Assembly (NCBI RefSeq): GCF_902833905.1
Contig: NZ_CADFGP010000006.1
Location: 62,001 to 126,000 of the forward strand
Length of the DNA stretch: 64,000 nucleotides
Reading direction: 5' to 3'
Source: Paraburkholderia tuberum STM678
GTDB lineage: Bacteria; Pseudomonadota; Gammaproteobacteria; Burkholderiales; Burkholderiaceae
Notes under the pieces: model-generated
The model's database searches: none
What the model was told of the DNA's origin: nothing
What the model saw: only the letters and a program-made list of their open reading frames with translations
Made by a program: the position numbers and the translations under genes
Part shown: positions 26,753 through 36,534 of the stretch, in pieces
Position numbering within the stretch: position 1 is the stretch's first letter
Layout of the letters: every line of letters begins with the position of its first letter

Positions 26753-26910
26753 CTGTATTCCCTCTTGCATGCGGCCACTGCCGGCAGGTGTGGGCTCATT
26801 CTAGGAAGCGACTGTGACGGTTGAGTGAAGGCATCGCAACGTCTAGACGACTACATCTTTGTGCGTCGCGTTTTCCGCTGTGTCATGTGTCGTCAGGATG
26901 GCAAAACGAA

Positions 26911-26970
26911 GTCATTGCGAAGTCATTGCGAAGTCAGTGATTCAAACGGAAAGTGACATACGGATGACAC
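26911..26970. promoter_or_regulatory. Pho-box-like direct repeats upstream of phnC
   Basis: On the plus strand GTCAT, GTCAT and GTCAG recur at 26911, 26922 and 26933, exactly 11 bases apart. On the minus strand GTGTCATCCGTATGTCAC (26953-26970) has two TGTCA half-sites 11 bases apart, directed towards phnC. PhoB binds 11-bp direct repeats of this kind, and phnCDE is a classic Pho-regulon operon. Distance to the phnC start is about 200 bases. Confidence 0.55.
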
Positions 26971-27075
26971 GATTCGCGTGCACACGTGCGCGCTCGCGCG
27001 TGCTGACACACAGCCAGGCTATAGTGCGGGTTTTCCGGCCCTCCTTAATAATCCCGACACTCCGGTCACGCCGTC

Positions 27076-28113
27076 ATGCCGACTCCTTTGAGCTTTCTTC
27101 CGGACAGTTTTGCCGAATATGAAGATCTCAAGTCGATACTCGACCAGGGCAGGGCGAGCTTCGAAATCCGCGCGGTCTGCGAGACCGAGGTACGCGGCCG
27201 GCGCTTTTCCGTCTACACCGCGAGCATCGGTTCATCCGATCCGCTCGCGCCGGCCATTGGCTTTTTCGGCGGGATTCACGGGCTCGAGCGAATCGGCTCG
27301 CAACTCGTCCTCGACTATATGCGCGCGCTGCTCGCTCGGCTCGAATGGGACGAATTGCTGGTGCGGCAATTGCAGTCCATCCGGCTGATCTTTTTACCGA
27401 TCGCGAATCCCGGCGGCATGTGGGCAGCGACGCGCGCGAATCCGCGCGGCGTCGACCTGATGCGCAACGCACCGCAAGACGCCGACGCGCGCGTGCCGCT
27501 GCTGGCGGGCGGCCAGCGCGTCGGCGCGTGGTTGCCCTGGTATCGCGGCCGCGCGGGCGAGCCGATGGAGGTCGAGGCGGCCGCGCTGCTGCAAGTCGTC
27601 GAGACGCAGCTCGCCGCGCGGCCGTTGAGCATCGCGCTCGATTGCCATTCCGGCTACGGTTGGAGCGACAGCATCTGGTTTCCGTACGCCCGAACCCGCC
27701 GGCAGATGCCGCATCTGCCCGAAATGTACGTGTTGAAGAGCATGTTCGAACACGCGCATCCGCATCACGGCTACACGTTCGAGCCGCAAAGCCATCAGTA
27801 TCTGCTGCACGGCGATCTGTGGGACTACGCGTATGACCGCACGCCGGCGCCGAACGTCTTTCTGCCGATGACGCTCGAACTCGGCTCGTGGCTGTGGATC
27901 AAGAAAAACCCGCGGCAGTTGTTTTCGCGGCAGGGCATGTTCAATCCGGTCATGGAGCATCGCACCGCGCGCGTGCTGCGGCGCCATGCGAACCTGTTCG
28001 ACTTCCTCGCGCGCGCGGCGTTTTCGGCGCAGCGCTGGCTGCCGCAAGGCAACCGTCGCGAGCAGTTGCTGCAAAGCGCGCTCGATCACTGGTACGGGCC
28101 GGATCGCGTATGA
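27076..28113 (+). CDS. M14-family zinc carboxypeptidase-like protein
   Basis: Predicted 345 residues. Zinc ligands H68 and E71 are in GGIHGLERIG, with the third at H191 in ALDCHSGYG. NPRGVDLMRN (122-131) matches the NPxGxxLxRN substrate-binding motif, and a catalytic Glu candidate lies in MTLELGSW. This is the M14/succinylglutamate-desuccinylase-like group. No signal peptide, so probably cytosolic. It overlaps the next gene by 4 bases. Confidence 0.85.
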   Translation: MPTPLSFLPDSFAEYEDLKSILDQGRASFEIRAVCETEVRGRRFSVYTASIGSSDPLAPAIGFFGGIHGLERIGSQLVLDYMRALLARLEWDELLVRQLQSIRLIFLPIANPGGMWAATRANPRGVDLMRNAPQDADARVPLLAGGQRVGAWLPWYRGRAGEPMEVEAAALLQVVETQLAARPLSIALDCHSGYGWSDSIWFPYARTRRQMPHLPEMYVLKSMFEHAHPHHGYTFEPQSHQYLLHGDLWDYAYDRTPAPNVFLPMTLELGSWLWIKKNPRQLFSRQGMFNPVMEHRTARVLRRHANLFDFLARAAFSAQRWLPQGNRREQLLQSALDHWYGPDRV

Positions 28114-28970
28114 GCACGTGGATTCTGCTGCGCGGACTGACGCGGGAAACGCGGCATTGGGGGCGCTTGCCGGCGGCGTTGCGCGAAACCCTGGGTCAAA
28201 TTTCGGGCGATCGCTTGCGCGATGCAACCCCAGCCGCAACGAGCACGACCGGCTTGCGTTTGCTGCTGCTCGATCTGCCTGGCAACGGTGAATACGTGCG
28301 GCGGCGCGCGCCCGCGAGCGTCGCGGGCATGGTCGCATTCGTGCGGCAGGCAGCGCTCGAAACGGGTGTGCCGGGCCCCTACAACGTGCTCGCGATGTCG
28401 CTCGGCGGCATGGTCGCGACCCACTGGGCACAGCGTCATCCCGGCGAGATCGAACGGCTCGTGCTGATCAATACGAGCATGCGGCCATTCAGCCGCATGC
28501 ACGAGCGGCTGCGGCCGTCGGCGTGGCCTGGTCTGCTCGGCGTCGCGGCGCATTGGAGCGATGCCGCCGATGCCGAGAGCGGCATCCATCGACTCACGTG
28601 CAATAACCTCCACACCTTGGGCGCGGATCTCGCTGCCTGGACCGCGATTCGCCGCAGCGCGCCGGTGAGCCGCGCGAATGCGCTGCGGCAATTGTGGGCG
28701 GCCGCATGCTTTAGCGCGGCGCCCGCCGCGCCGGAGTGTGCACTGCTGATTCTGTCGTCGGAAGCCGATGGGCTCGTCAACCCGGTCTGTTCGGCGAAGC
28801 TCGCGACGGCGTGGGGCGCGCCGCATCGCAAGCATTCGTGGGCCGGCCACGATCTACCCCATGACGATCCCGCGTGGACGGCCGCGCAGATTCGCGCGTG
28901 GCTTACCCAGCGCGCCGAGAATAGCGATGCGGCCGCGCCGGCACCGGCGCCCGCAAAGCCCGCGCGTTGA
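28110..28970 (+). CDS. Alpha/beta hydrolase
   Basis: The start at 28110 overlaps the peptidase stop (ATGA). The 286 residues have the strand LLLLDLPGNGE, the nucleophile elbow AMSLGGM, an Asp candidate in LILSSEADGLVNP and a late His in WAGHDLPHDDP, as in alpha/beta-fold esterases. The N-terminal WILLRGLTRETRHWG takes the place of the usual HG oxyanion motif. A proline/alanine tail ends the protein. Substrate unknown; coupled to the M14 gene. Confidence 0.82.
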   Translation: MSTWILLRGLTRETRHWGRLPAALRETLGQISGDRLRDATPAATSTTGLRLLLLDLPGNGEYVRRRAPASVAGMVAFVRQAALETGVPGPYNVLAMSLGGMVATHWAQRHPGEIERLVLINTSMRPFSRMHERLRPSAWPGLLGVAAHWSDAADAESGIHRLTCNNLHTLGADLAAWTAIRRSAPVSRANALRQLWAAACFSAAPAAPECALLILSSEADGLVNPVCSAKLATAWGAPHRKHSWAGHDLPHDDPAWTAAQIRAWLTQRAENSDAAAPAPAPAKPAR

Positions 28971-29155
28971 GCCGCGCACGGCGTTGCCGCGCCGCAGCGA
29001 TGCTAGGGTCTGGCGATTCTTCGACGACCGGTCAGCGGGTATTACCTGACTGCGCGAAACGGCCGTATCGCGTACGGCAGGCGCATAATTCCAAGTCAGA
29101 CGTTGCCTGCGAATCACGCGATACTCACCATTGCCGCCAGCCGGGGGAGTCGATC

Positions 29156-32100
29156 ATGCAAGCAAAGAACGAAGAAGCCGTCACACACCTGCTGAACGAT
29201 GTTGTCGAATTTGCGCGGGGGCGGTTGCCGGAGCCGGCCTTCAATATCGTCGAACCCTTCCTGCGGCATTACTACGATTTCGTCGACGCGGGCGATCTGC
29301 AAAGCCGCTCGATCGCCGATCTGTACGGCGCGGCGCTGGCCCACTGGCAGACCGCGCAGCGCTTCGTGCCGGGCGAGCAGCGGCTGCGCGTGTATAACCC
29401 GATCCTCGAACAGCATGGCTGGCATTCCGATCACACGGTGATCGAAATCGTCAACGACGACATGCCGTTCCTCGTCGATTCGGTCGCGATGTCGGTCAAC
29501 CGGCATCGGCTCGCGCTGCATTCGGTCGTCCATCCGGTATTTCGGGTCTGGCGCGCGCCGGACGGCAGCATCGCGCGCGTGAGCCAAGGTGCCGAAGAAG
29601 CCGGCGATACGCGCTCGCATCTGACCTCGTGCATCCATTTCGAGGTCGATCGTTGTGGCGATGCCGCAAAACTCGACGCGTTGCGCGACGACATCGCGCG
29701 CGTGCTCGGCGACGTGCGCGCGGCGGTCGAGGATTGGCCGAAGATCATCGAACGCGCGAAGCAGACCATTCAAGATATGAAGGTGCGCGAAACCGGTCCC
29801 GAGGGCGTCGAAGCGCGCGCGTTCGTCGAATGGATGGTCGCCGATCATTTCACGTTCCTCGGCCACCGTGATTACGAACTGGTGCAGCACGGCGGCGGCT
29901 TCGGTTTGCGGGCGGTCGCGGGCTCCGGTCTCGGCATTCTGCGCGATGCGCAGCAGCCGGGCGGCGTGGCGGAAGTCACGCCGTTGCCGCCGGCGGCCAC
30001 GGAGATCATCTCCGGGTCGTCGCCGATCTTTCTGACTAAGGCCAATTCGCGCGCCACGGTGCACCGGCCCGGCTATCTCGACTATGTCGGCATCAAGCTG
30101 AGCGGCGCCGATGGCAAGGTGACGGGCGAGCGGCGCTTCATCGGCCTGTATACGTCGACCGCTTATTTCGTGTCGGCTGCGGAGATTCCGATTGTGAGGC
30201 GCAAATGCGCAAATATCGTCAGACGCGCCGCATTCCTGCCGAAAGGTCATCTGGCGAAATCGCTGGTGACGGTGCTCGAGACCTATCCGCGCGACGAATT
30301 GTTCCAGGCCGACGAGGACCAGCTGTACGACACCGCCCTCGGCGTGCTGCGTTTGCAGGAGCATCAGCGCACGCGGCTGTTCGTGCGGCGCGATCGCTTC
30401 GATCGCTTCGTATCGTGCCTCGTGTTCGTGTCGCGCGACAAGTACAACACCGATCTGCGGCAGCGCATCGCCAACCTGCTCGCCGACGCATTCAATGGTG
30501 AGAACGTCGAATTCACGCCGCTGCTGTCGGAGTCGACGCTCGCGCGAATTCATTTCGTCGTCCATGCCAAAGCGGGCGGCATGCCGAGCGTCGACACGCG
30601 CGAGCTCGAAGCGCGCCTCGTGCAGGTCGCGCGACGCTGGCAGGACGATCTGGCCGACGCATTGCTCGACGCGTACGGCGAAGAGCAGGGCAACCGTTTG
30701 CTGCAGCACTACGCCGATTCGTTCCCGGCCGGCTATCGCGACGACTATCCGGCGCGCACGGCCGTGCGTGATATCGAACTGATCGAGCGCGTGCAGGGCA
30801 GCGAGCGGCTCGCGATGAACCTGTACAGGCCGATCGAATCGGGACCGCGCGCGTTCCGTTTCAAGGTGTATCGCGCGGGGCTGCCGATCGCACTGTCGCG
30901 CAGCTTGCCGATGCTCGAACATCTGGGGGTGCGCGTCGACGAAGAGCGGCCTCATCTGATCGAGGCGCCCGGTGCGATGCCCGCGTGGATCCACGACTTC
31001 GGCCTCGAACTCGCGGACGATACCGAGTTCGACATCGAGCGGGTCAAGGATCTGTTCGAACAGGCGTTCGAGCAGGTATGGACCGGCACGATCGAAAGCG
31101 ACGACTTCAACCGCCTCGTGCTGCGCGCGCAGCTCAATGCACGCGAGGTGACGATTCTGCGCGCTTACGCGAAGTATTTGCGGCAAGTCGGTTCGACGTT
31201 CAGCGACGCGTATATCGAACGCGCGGTGACCGGTAATCCGGCGATTGCGCGCATGCTCGTCGACCTGTTCATCGCGCGCTTCGATCCGGCGCTCGGCGCG
31301 GTACGCGAGGCCCGCGTCAACGCTTGTCTGGAGACGATCGACAGCGCGCTCGACCAGGTGCCTAATCTCGACGAAGACCGCATCCTGCGGCAGTTCCTCG
31401 GCGTGATCAAGGCGACCAAGCGCACCAACTACTACCGCCATGACGCTCAGGGCCAACCGAAGCCGTATCTGTCGTTCAAGTTCGATCCCGCCCAGGTGCC
31501 CGGCTTGCCCGAGCCGAAACCGATGTTCGAGATCTGGGTTTATTCGCCGCGCGTCGAGGGCGTCCATCTGCGAGGCGGGCGCGTCGCGCGCGGCGGCCTG
31601 CGCTGGTCTGATCGGCGCGAGGATTTCCGCACGGAAGTGCTCGGCCTGATGAAGGCGCAGATGGTGAAGAACGTGGTGATCGTGCCGGTCGGCTCGAAGG
31701 GCGGCTTCGTCGTCAAGAATCCGCCGCCGCAGGGCGAGCGCGATGCGTGGATGCGCGAAGGCGTCGCGTGTTATCAGACCTTCCTGCGCGGCTTGCTCGA
31801 CGTGACCGACAATCTGGCGAGCACCGACGTCGTGCCACCGCCTGACGTGGTGCGCCACGATCCCGACGACCCGTACCTGGTCGTCGCCGCCGACAAGGGC
31901 ACGGCCACGTTTTCCGACTACGCGAATGCAATCTCGCAGGAATACGGTTTCTGGCTCGACGACGCGTTCGCGTCGGGCGGCTCGGTCGGCTATGACCACA
32001 AGAAGATGGGCATCACCGCGCGCGGCGCGTGGGAGTCGGTCAAGCGGCACTTCCGCGAAATCGGCGTCGACACGCAGAGCGAGGACTTCACGGTGGTCGG

Positions 32101-33994
32101 TGTCGGCGACATGTCGGGCGACGTGTTCGGCAACGGCATGCTGCTGTCGCCGCATATCAAGCTGCTCGCCGCGTTCGATCACCGCCATATCTTTCTCGAT
32201 CCGAATCCCGATCCCGCGGCGAGCATGGCGGAGCGCGCGCGGCTCTTCATGCTCGACCGTTCGAGCTGGGCCGATTACGATCCGTCGCTGATCTCCGCCG
32301 GCGGCGGCGTGTTCCCGCGCAGCGCGAAGACGATTCCGCTGTCGACGGCGGTGCAGGTGGCGCTCGGGATCAGCGCGGCGGCGCTCTCGCCGGCCGAGCT
32401 GATGCGCGTGATTCTGCAGGCGCCGGTCGATCTGCTTTACAACGGCGGCATCGGCACCTATGCGAAGGCGAGCCGCGAGACCAATCAGCAGGCGGGCGAT
32501 CGCGCGAACGACGCGATCCGCGTGAACGGTGCGGATCTGCGCTGCAAGGTCGTGGCCGAAGGGGGCAATCTCGGCTTGACGCAACTCGGGCGCATCGAGT
32601 TCGCGCAGCGCGGCGGCCGCATCAATACCGATGCGATCGATAATTCGGCCGGTGTCGATTGCTCCGATCACGAGGTCAACATCAAGATTCTGCTGGGCCT
32701 CGTCGTCGCCGACGGCGAGATGACGGAGAAGCAGCGCAATGCGTTGCTTGCCGAAATGACCGATGAAGTCGGTCTGCTCGTGCTGACGGACAACTACTAT
32801 CAGACCCAGGCTTTGTCGATCGCGGGCCGGTTTGGCGTGGCGCTGCTCGATGCCGAAGCGCGCCTGATGCGCTATCTGGAGAAGGCGGGGCGGCTCAATC
32901 GCGTGATCGAGTTTCTGCCCACCGACGAGGACATCGCCGAGCGCGCGGCCGCGAAGCAGGGACTGACGACACCCGAGCGCGCGGTGCTGCTCGCGTACAG
33001 CAAGATGTGGCTCTATGACGCGCTGCTCGAATCGTCGATGCCGGAAGACCCGCTCGTTAGCGATATGTTGATCGAGTACTTTCCGAAACCTCTGCAGCAG
33101 CGTTTCCGCGAACCGATGCAGCGCCATCCGCTGCGCCGTGAAATCCTCGCGACGCATCTGACCAATGCGCTCGTGAATCGCGTCGGCTGCGAGTTCGTGC
33201 ATCGGCTGATGGAGGAGACCGATGCACAGCCCGGCGACATCGTGCGCGCGTGCATCATGGCGCGCGACGTGTTCGATCTCGATCAGATCTGGCGCAGCAT
33301 CGACGCGCTCGACAACCGCGTTCCCGACGACGTGCAGGCACGCATGTTCGCGGAGGTCGCGCGGCTCGTCGAACGTTCGGCGCTGTGGTTCCTGCGGCAT
33401 CTGCAAACGGGCGCGGCCGGCGACGACGTGACCGGCCTGCTCGCGCGCTGTCGCGACGCCGCGCAGCGTCTCGCGCCACAATGGCCGGCGCTGTTGCCTG
33501 GCGCGGACCTCGAAGCGTTGTCGGAGCGGCAACGGGTGTTCGTCGATGCGGGTGTCGATAGCGATCTCGCGGTGCGGATCGCGAGCGGCGAGGTGTCGGC
33601 CGCTCTGCTCGATATCGCCGAAGTCGCGTCGACGTGCGGGCGCAATCTCGAACAGGTCGCGGGCGTCTACTTCGCGCTCGGCACGCTGCTGAATTACAGC
33701 TGGATCAGCGAGCGCGCCGCCTCGTTGCCGGCGCCGACGCATTGGGACATGCTCGCGCGCGCATCGGCGCTCGCCGAACTCGCACGGCTCAAGCGCGCGC
33801 TGACCACGAGCGCATTGGCCGGCGCGACCGATGCGTCGACGCCCGATTCGCTGGTGCAAGCGTGGCGCGACAAACGCGCGGCACAGCTCGAGCGTTATAC
33901 GCGTCTGCTGACCGATCTGCGCGCGACGGGCGGCGCGAGTCTTTCGGTGCTGCTGGTTGTCGTACGGGAGATGGCGGCGCTCGAGAGGGCGTGA
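29156..33994 (+). CDS. NAD-specific glutamate dehydrogenase, large (180-kDa) class
   Basis: The ATG at 29156 has a ribosome site (ggggag). A frame from 28967 is open but overlaps the previous gene and adds unrelated sequence. The product is 1612 residues, the size of the 180-kDa NAD-GDH class. The N-terminal region carries ACT-like regulatory segments. The catalytic core lies near residues 780-1260 (RGGLRWSDRREDFRTEVLGL, VPVGSKGGFVVKNPP, VGVGDMSGDVFGNGML, VVAEGGNLGLTQLGRIE). It converts glutamate to 2-oxoglutarate and ammonia for amino-acid catabolism. Single gene. Confidence 0.95.
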   Translation: MQAKNEEAVTHLLNDVVEFARGRLPEPAFNIVEPFLRHYYDFVDAGDLQSRSIADLYGAALAHWQTAQRFVPGEQRLRVYNPILEQHGWHSDHTVIEIVNDDMPFLVDSVAMSVNRHRLALHSVVHPVFRVWRAPDGSIARVSQGAEEAGDTRSHLTSCIHFEVDRCGDAAKLDALRDDIARVLGDVRAAVEDWPKIIERAKQTIQDMKVRETGPEGVEARAFVEWMVADHFTFLGHRDYELVQHGGGFGLRAVAGSGLGILRDAQQPGGVAEVTPLPPAATEIISGSSPIFLTKANSRATVHRPGYLDYVGIKLSGADGKVTGERRFIGLYTSTAYFVSAAEIPIVRRKCANIVRRAAFLPKGHLAKSLVTVLETYPRDELFQADEDQLYDTALGVLRLQEHQRTRLFVRRDRFDRFVSCLVFVSRDKYNTDLRQRIANLLADAFNGENVEFTPLLSESTLARIHFVVHAKAGGMPSVDTRELEARLVQVARRWQDDLADALLDAYGEEQGNRLLQHYADSFPAGYRDDYPARTAVRDIELIERVQGSERLAMNLYRPIESGPRAFRFKVYRAGLPIALSRSLPMLEHLGVRVDEERPHLIEAPGAMPAWIHDFGLELADDTEFDIERVKDLFEQAFEQVWTGTIESDDFNRLVLRAQLNAREVTILRAYAKYLRQVGSTFSDAYIERAVTGNPAIARMLVDLFIARFDPALGAVREARVNACLETIDSALDQVPNLDEDRILRQFLGVIKATKRTNYYRHDAQGQPKPYLSFKFDPAQVPGLPEPKPMFEIWVYSPRVEGVHLRGGRVARGGLRWSDRREDFRTEVLGLMKAQMVKNVVIVPVGSKGGFVVKNPPPQGERDAWMREGVACYQTFLRGLLDVTDNLASTDVVPPPDVVRHDPDDPYLVVAADKGTATFSDYANAISQEYGFWLDDAFASGGSVGYDHKKMGITARGAWESVKRHFREIGVDTQSEDFTVVGVGDMSGDVFGNGMLLSPHIKLLAAFDHRHIFLDPNPDPAASMAERARLFMLDRSSWADYDPSLISAGGGVFPRSAKTIPLSTAVQVALGISAAALSPAELMRVILQAPVDLLYNGGIGTYAKASRETNQQAGDRANDAIRVNGADLRCKVVAEGGNLGLTQLGRIEFAQRGGRINTDAIDNSAGVDCSDHEVNIKILLGLVVADGEMTEKQRNALLAEMTDEVGLLVLTDNYYQTQALSIAGRFGVALLDAEARLMRYLEKAGRLNRVIEFLPTDEDIAERAAAKQGLTTPERAVLLAYSKMWLYDALLESSMPEDPLVSDMLIEYFPKPLQQRFREPMQRHPLRREILATHLTNALVNRVGCEFVHRLMEETDAQPGDIVRACIMARDVFDLDQIWRSIDALDNRVPDDVQARMFAEVARLVERSALWFLRHLQTGAAGDDVTGLLARCRDAAQRLAPQWPALLPGADLEALSERQRVFVDAGVDSDLAVRIASGEVSAALLDIAEVASTCGRNLEQVAGVYFALGTLLNYSWISERAASLPAPTHWDMLARASALAELARLKRALTTSALAGATDASTPDSLVQAWRDKRAAQLERYTRLLTDLRATGGASLSVLLVVVREMAALERA

Positions 33995-34166
33995 GCCGCA
34001 CGAATGGTGCGAAGGACGCCTGGGGAACTGGCGGCACGACGGCACATCAGGTCCGATTCCTGCGAGCGGGTGTGTCGTTGTCATCCATAATATCGAGTAC
34101 TTGCCGATCACTTCGCTCGTGCAATACCCAACAATACCCAGCCCACTCACCGACCCCCGCCAGCAG

Positions 34167-35072
34167 ATGAAAGAAGAATCGCCGAAAGCCATTTTCTACG
34201 CACTCGCCGCCAACTTCGGCATCGCCGTCTGCAAGTTCGCCGCGGCGGCGTTCACCGGCTCCGGATCGATGTTCGCCGAAGCGATTCACTCCACCGCCGA
34301 CTGCGGCAATCAACTGCTGCTGCTATTCGGACTGCGCGAAGCGCGCAAGCCGGTGAGCCCTTTGCATCCGATGGGCAGCGGCCGCGAAATCAACTTCTAT
34401 TCGCTGCTGGTTGCGTTGCTGCTGTTTTTCGTCGGCGGTGCGTTTTCGGTGTATGAGGGCGTGCATCGACTGATTGCGCGCGAGCCGTTGCAATATGCGT
34501 TCGTCGCGTTGGCGGTGCTCGGTGTGTCGGTGGTGCTCGAATCGCTATCGTTGTGGGGCGCGGTCAAGGAGATTCGCAAGACGCATCCGGATAAAAATCT
34601 GTGGCACTGGTTTCGCGAAACGCGCGAATCGGATCTGCTGGTCGTGGCCGGCGAAGATATCGCCGCGCTATTCGGTCTCGCGATCGCCTTCGTCGCGGTG
34701 CTATCGACGATGGTGACCGGCAGCCCCGTGTATGACGCGCTCGGCTCGGTGGGGATCGGTTTTCTGCTGATGACGATCGCGTGGCTCGTCGCGCGTGAAG
34801 TGAAGTCGATGCTCGTCGGCGAATCGGCGAGCCCGGAAGTGCGCAGCGCCATCGACGCGCATCTGCGCGCGCGTCCCGAGATTCGCGGCATCATCAACTT
34901 GATCACGCTGCAGTGGGGGCGTCACGTGGTGGTGGCGGTGCAGGCGGAAATGATCGACTACGCGAGCGGCCGCGCGATGGTCGATGCGATCAACGTCATC
35001 GAGGCCGATCTGCAGGCCACGTTTCCTCAGGTGCGCTGGGTGTTCTTCGAACCGGATGTGCCGCGCAATTAA
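34167..35072 (+). CDS. Cation diffusion facilitator (CDF) exporter
   Basis: The start at 34167 (MKEESPKAIFYALAANFGIAV) is the family-typical beginning; the frame is open further upstream into the GDH gene end. The 301 residues have six hydrophobic helices. Metal-site residues are in helix 2 (FAEAIHSTADCGNQ) and helix 5 (VVAGEDIAALFGLAIA). A cytosolic ferredoxin-like C-terminal domain follows. It exports Zn2+, Fe2+ or similar ions in exchange for protons. Confidence 0.9.
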   Translation: MKEESPKAIFYALAANFGIAVCKFAAAAFTGSGSMFAEAIHSTADCGNQLLLLFGLREARKPVSPLHPMGSGREINFYSLLVALLLFFVGGAFSVYEGVHRLIAREPLQYAFVALAVLGVSVVLESLSLWGAVKEIRKTHPDKNLWHWFRETRESDLLVVAGEDIAALFGLAIAFVAVLSTMVTGSPVYDALGSVGIGFLLMTIAWLVAREVKSMLVGESASPEVRSAIDAHLRARPEIRGIINLITLQWGRHVVVAVQAEMIDYASGRAMVDAINVIEADLQATFPQVRWVFFEPDVPRN

Positions 35073-35221
35073 AGAAGACTTCTCCACTCGGGCATGAATC
35101 GGGTCCATGAACCCCGCGGACGAGAGGAGGCGAGAGGAAGCGAGATGAGGCGAAGCGACGTGCGCTGCAATCGCGGGTCATTCCGCCCGTCCCGACTGGA
35201 TGCCAGTACGCTTCACAGCGC

Positions 35222-36202
35222 TTATTTGAACCCCGCCACTGCATGCGGCACATACAGTTCTTCGAGCCGGTGAATCTCTTCGTCACTGAGCTTCAACGAG
35301 AGCGCCGCAACCGCATCGTCGAGATGATGCAGTTTGGTAGCACCGACAATCGGCGCGGTAATCGGCTTCTTCTGCAGCACCCACGCTAGCGCAACCTGCG
35401 CGCAAGGCACGCCGCGCTCTTTCGCGATCTCGCTGACCCGCTCGACGATACGCCGATCCGCTTCCTGCGTGTGCGCGTACAGCGTGCGGCCGAATTCATC
35501 GGTTTCCGAGCGCGCGCTTTCGGTGTCCCAGTCGCGCGTCAAGCGTCCGCGGGCAAGCGGACTCCACGGAATCACGCCGATGCCTTCGCTTTCGCACAGC
35601 GGCAGCATTTCGCGCTCTTCCTCGCGGTACAGCAGATTCACGTAGTTCTGCATCGCCACGAAGCGCGTCCAGCCATTGCGCTCGGCCACCTGCAGCGCCT
35701 TGGCAAACTGCCATGCGTACATCGACGACGCGCCGAGATAGCGCGCCTTGCCGGCTTTCACGACGTCGTGCAGCGCTTCCATCGTTTCTTCGATCGGCGT
35801 GCCGTAGTCCCAGCGATGGATCTGATACAGGTCGACATAGTCGGTACCGAGCCGCCGCAGGCTGTTATCGATCTCCGCCATGATCGCCTTGCGCGACAGC
35901 CCCGCGCCGTTCGGGCCCGGATGCATGCGGCTATTGACCTTGGTGGCTAGCACGATCTCATCGCGCTTCGCAAAGTCCTTCAGCGCACGGCCGACGATTT
36001 CCTCGCTGGTGCCGTCCGAATAGACGTTGGCCGTGTCGAAGAAGTTGATGCCGTGATCGAGCGCCTGCTTGATGAAAGGCCGCGCGGCTTCGTCGTCGAG
36101 CGACCAGGGGTGCGTGCCGCGCGAAGGTACGCCATAACTCATACAGCCGAGACAGAGACGCGATACATCGAGGCCGGTGCGGCCGAGTTTCACATAATCC
36201 AT
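35222..36202 (-). CDS. Aldo/keto reductase
   Basis: Predicted 326 residues with a complete AKR barrel. The catalytic tetrad candidates are D56 (FFDTANVYSDG), Y61, a Lys in LATKVN and a His in LYQIHRWD. NADPH contacts appear in the late IVGATKLHHLDDAV. It belongs to the YajO/AKR11-13-like bacterial group acting on aldehydes or sugars. Single gene. Confidence 0.92.
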   Translation of the reverse strand: MDYVKLGRTGLDVSRLCLGCMSYGVPSRGTHPWSLDDEAARPFIKQALDHGINFFDTANVYSDGTSEEIVGRALKDFAKRDEIVLATKVNSRMHPGPNGAGLSRKAIMAEIDNSLRRLGTDYVDLYQIHRWDYGTPIEETMEALHDVVKAGKARYLGASSMYAWQFAKALQVAERNGWTRFVAMQNYVNLLYREEEREMLPLCESEGIGVIPWSPLARGRLTRDWDTESARSETDEFGRTLYAHTQEADRRIVERVSEIAKERGVPCAQVALAWVLQKKPITAPIVGATKLHHLDDAVAALSLKLSDEEIHRLEELYVPHAVAGFK

Positions 36203-36321
36203 CGTGTTGCTCCTATAGTGAAGCGCACAAACCCGCTGCGAGGGAAGGAAGTTCGATTATAGGGAAACGACAGCAAGCGCGTCGTCACAGGCCGCACCGC
36301 TTTCGATCGCTTCAATGCAAA

Positions 36322-36350
36322 TGCGCCCGCGAAGCCACTTCGCGGGCGCA
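36322..36350 (-). terminator. Perfect 13-bp hairpin after the 24-codon gene
   Basis: TGCGCCCGCGAAG (36322-36334) and its complement (36338-36350) form a perfect 13-bp stem with a 3-base loop. On the minus strand a short T-run follows. It lies 33 bases past the stop of the small gene at 36383. Confidence 0.75.
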
Positions 36351-36382
36351 TGACGCCGAGTGCCGTGAACGACAGCCAACGC

Positions 36383-36457
36383 TCAATGCTGTACCGGGCG
36401 ATACGGTGTCCACACGGGCGTGTCGGTATTCCAGTTGTCGAGTTCCGATGGTGTCAT
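36383..36457 (-). CDS. 24-residue small protein or leader peptide
   Basis: The ATG at 36455-36457 has a strong ribosome site (gaggag) 7 bases upstream, and the 24-codon frame ends in TGA before a perfect hairpin. The product begins MTPSELDNWN and ends YRPVQH, with two Trp, four Pro and no hydrophobic segment. It is too short for most gene callers. It could be a genuine small protein, a modified peptide precursor or a leader for something lost. PqqA-like residues are absent. I do not recognise it. Confidence 0.55.
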   Translation of the reverse strand: MTPSELDNWNTDTPVWTPYRPVQH

Positions 36458-36534
36458 GATGTGCTCCTCGATGAAGAGGCGCGCAGTTTTGCGCCGCAAG
36501 CGCGCCGGGTTCTGAATCAACTTCTTCTAACTCG

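Noticed and set aside
29114..34192. Open frame of 1692 codons antisense to the glutamate dehydrogenase gene
   Set aside because: It mirrors the codon pattern of a known 1612-residue enzyme, is rich in R, H and D and matches no family; it is a GC-driven shadow.
36383..36457. PqqA or attenuator leader peptide
   Set aside because: The Glu-x-x-x-Tyr of PqqA is absent, there is no run of one amino acid and no biosynthetic gene follows; left as unknown small gene.
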